Shown piece by piece: positions 52,661 through 52,824 of a DNA stretch of 52,824 bases (positions are counted from its first letter, which is position 1; every line of letters begins with the position of its first letter). The notes below the pieces were generated by a model. It was not told the origin of the DNA. It made no database searches and saw only the letters and a program-made list of their open reading frames with translations. The stretch is from Acidithiobacillus sp. Its GTDB lineage: Bacteria; Pseudomonadota; Gammaproteobacteria; Acidithiobacillales; Acidithiobacillaceae. The position numbers and the translations under genes were made by a program. The DNA lies in contig JAQVDS010000019.1 in NCBI GenBank assembly GCA_028697715.1, positions 1-52,824 of the forward strand. The letters run 5' to 3'.

Positions 52661-52824
52661 ATGGGGTACAGCCCGAAAGACGTGCTGCAATTGATTTCCG
52701 AAAAAGATGTCAAGTTCATTGATTTTCGTTTTACCGACACCAAGGGCAAGGAACAGCACGTCTCGGTGCCAGCCCATACCATCGAAGAGAAGACCTTTGT
52801 TGAAGGCAAGATGTTCGATGGTTC
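52661..52824 (+). CDS. glnA: Glutamine synthetase, N-terminal part (cut by window end)
   Basis: 54 codons to the edge. [12 protein letters not shown], then [20 protein letters not shown] and [10 protein letters not shown] are diagnostic of GlnA type I. ATG 52661 has GGAGGA seven bases upstream. I saw no exact sigma-54 site in the 180-bp upstream gap. Confidence 0.92.
   Translation, partial: MGYSPKDVLQLISEKDVKFIDFRFTDTKGKEQHVSVPAHTIEEKTFVEGKMFDG

Overview
The window looks like a chromosomal segment of a moderately GC-rich, acid-environment gammaproteobacterium-like organism. Acidithiobacillus or a close relative is my best guess. The guess rests on gene order (ftsY-ftsE-ftsX-rpoH; hemA-prfA-prmC-mutM; dapF-DUF484-xerC-hslVU), a DsrE-like sulfur protein, a CIO-length cytochrome bd oxidase and the general base composition. 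It is inference, since no rRNA is present.

Layout. 1-125: end of an IS66-type insertion sequence, cut by the window edge. 281-894: a mazEF toxin-antitoxin pair with its promoter/operator. 1056-7344 (minus): a minor-pilin operon fimT-pilV-pilW-pilX-pilY1, with no pilE behind pilY1. 7511-8324 (minus): a MntA/HepT toxin-antitoxin pair. 8480-8553: tRNA-Gln(CUG), the target of a 5.85-kb integrated element (8507-14458). The element is bounded by 100-bp direct repeats (99/100 identical). It encodes a tyrosine integrase, two small DNA-binding proteins, a PrimPol-PriCT-RepA-like replication protein and two unknown proteins. It has no capsid, relaxase or transfer genes, so it resembles a minimal self-replicating satellite-like element.

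14487-52824 is core genome: fdhD and a beta-hydroxyacid dehydrogenase; dapF, a 58-aa protein, DUF484, xerC, hslV and hslU as one overlapping operon; mscS-like channel; dsrE-like, rpoH, ftsX, ftsE, ftsY (minus); rsmD-coaD-ferredoxin (plus); hemA-prfA-prmC-mutM-dynamin-like GTPase (minus); a TPR protein-lolB-ispE-tRNA-Gln(UUG)-prs (plus); PBP1A, a DacC-like protein and pgi (minus); cydAB (plus); a small protein and an outer-membrane porin; typA; methyltransferase-apaG (minus); a degenerate Fpg paralogue; a rhodanese; and the start of glnA.

Most notable signals: (i) the integrated element, with iteron-like TTTTCCACC repeats, TGGGGGAAT arm-type repeats at both ends and a 27-nt alternating purine-pyrimidine tract; (ii) an exact sigma-54 promoter motif ahead of cydAB with upstream paired repeats; (iii) a near-perfect sigma-32 promoter ahead of rpoH itself; (iv) two likely pseudoenzymes, a PBP5/6-type DD-carboxypeptidase with all three catalytic motifs altered and an Fpg/Nei paralogue without its catalytic N-terminal proline; (v) hemA with no canonical start that preserves its conserved N-terminus; (vi) a tRNA-Gln gene overlapping the end of ispE. 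All functions are inferred from sequence reading alone; no database search was run.
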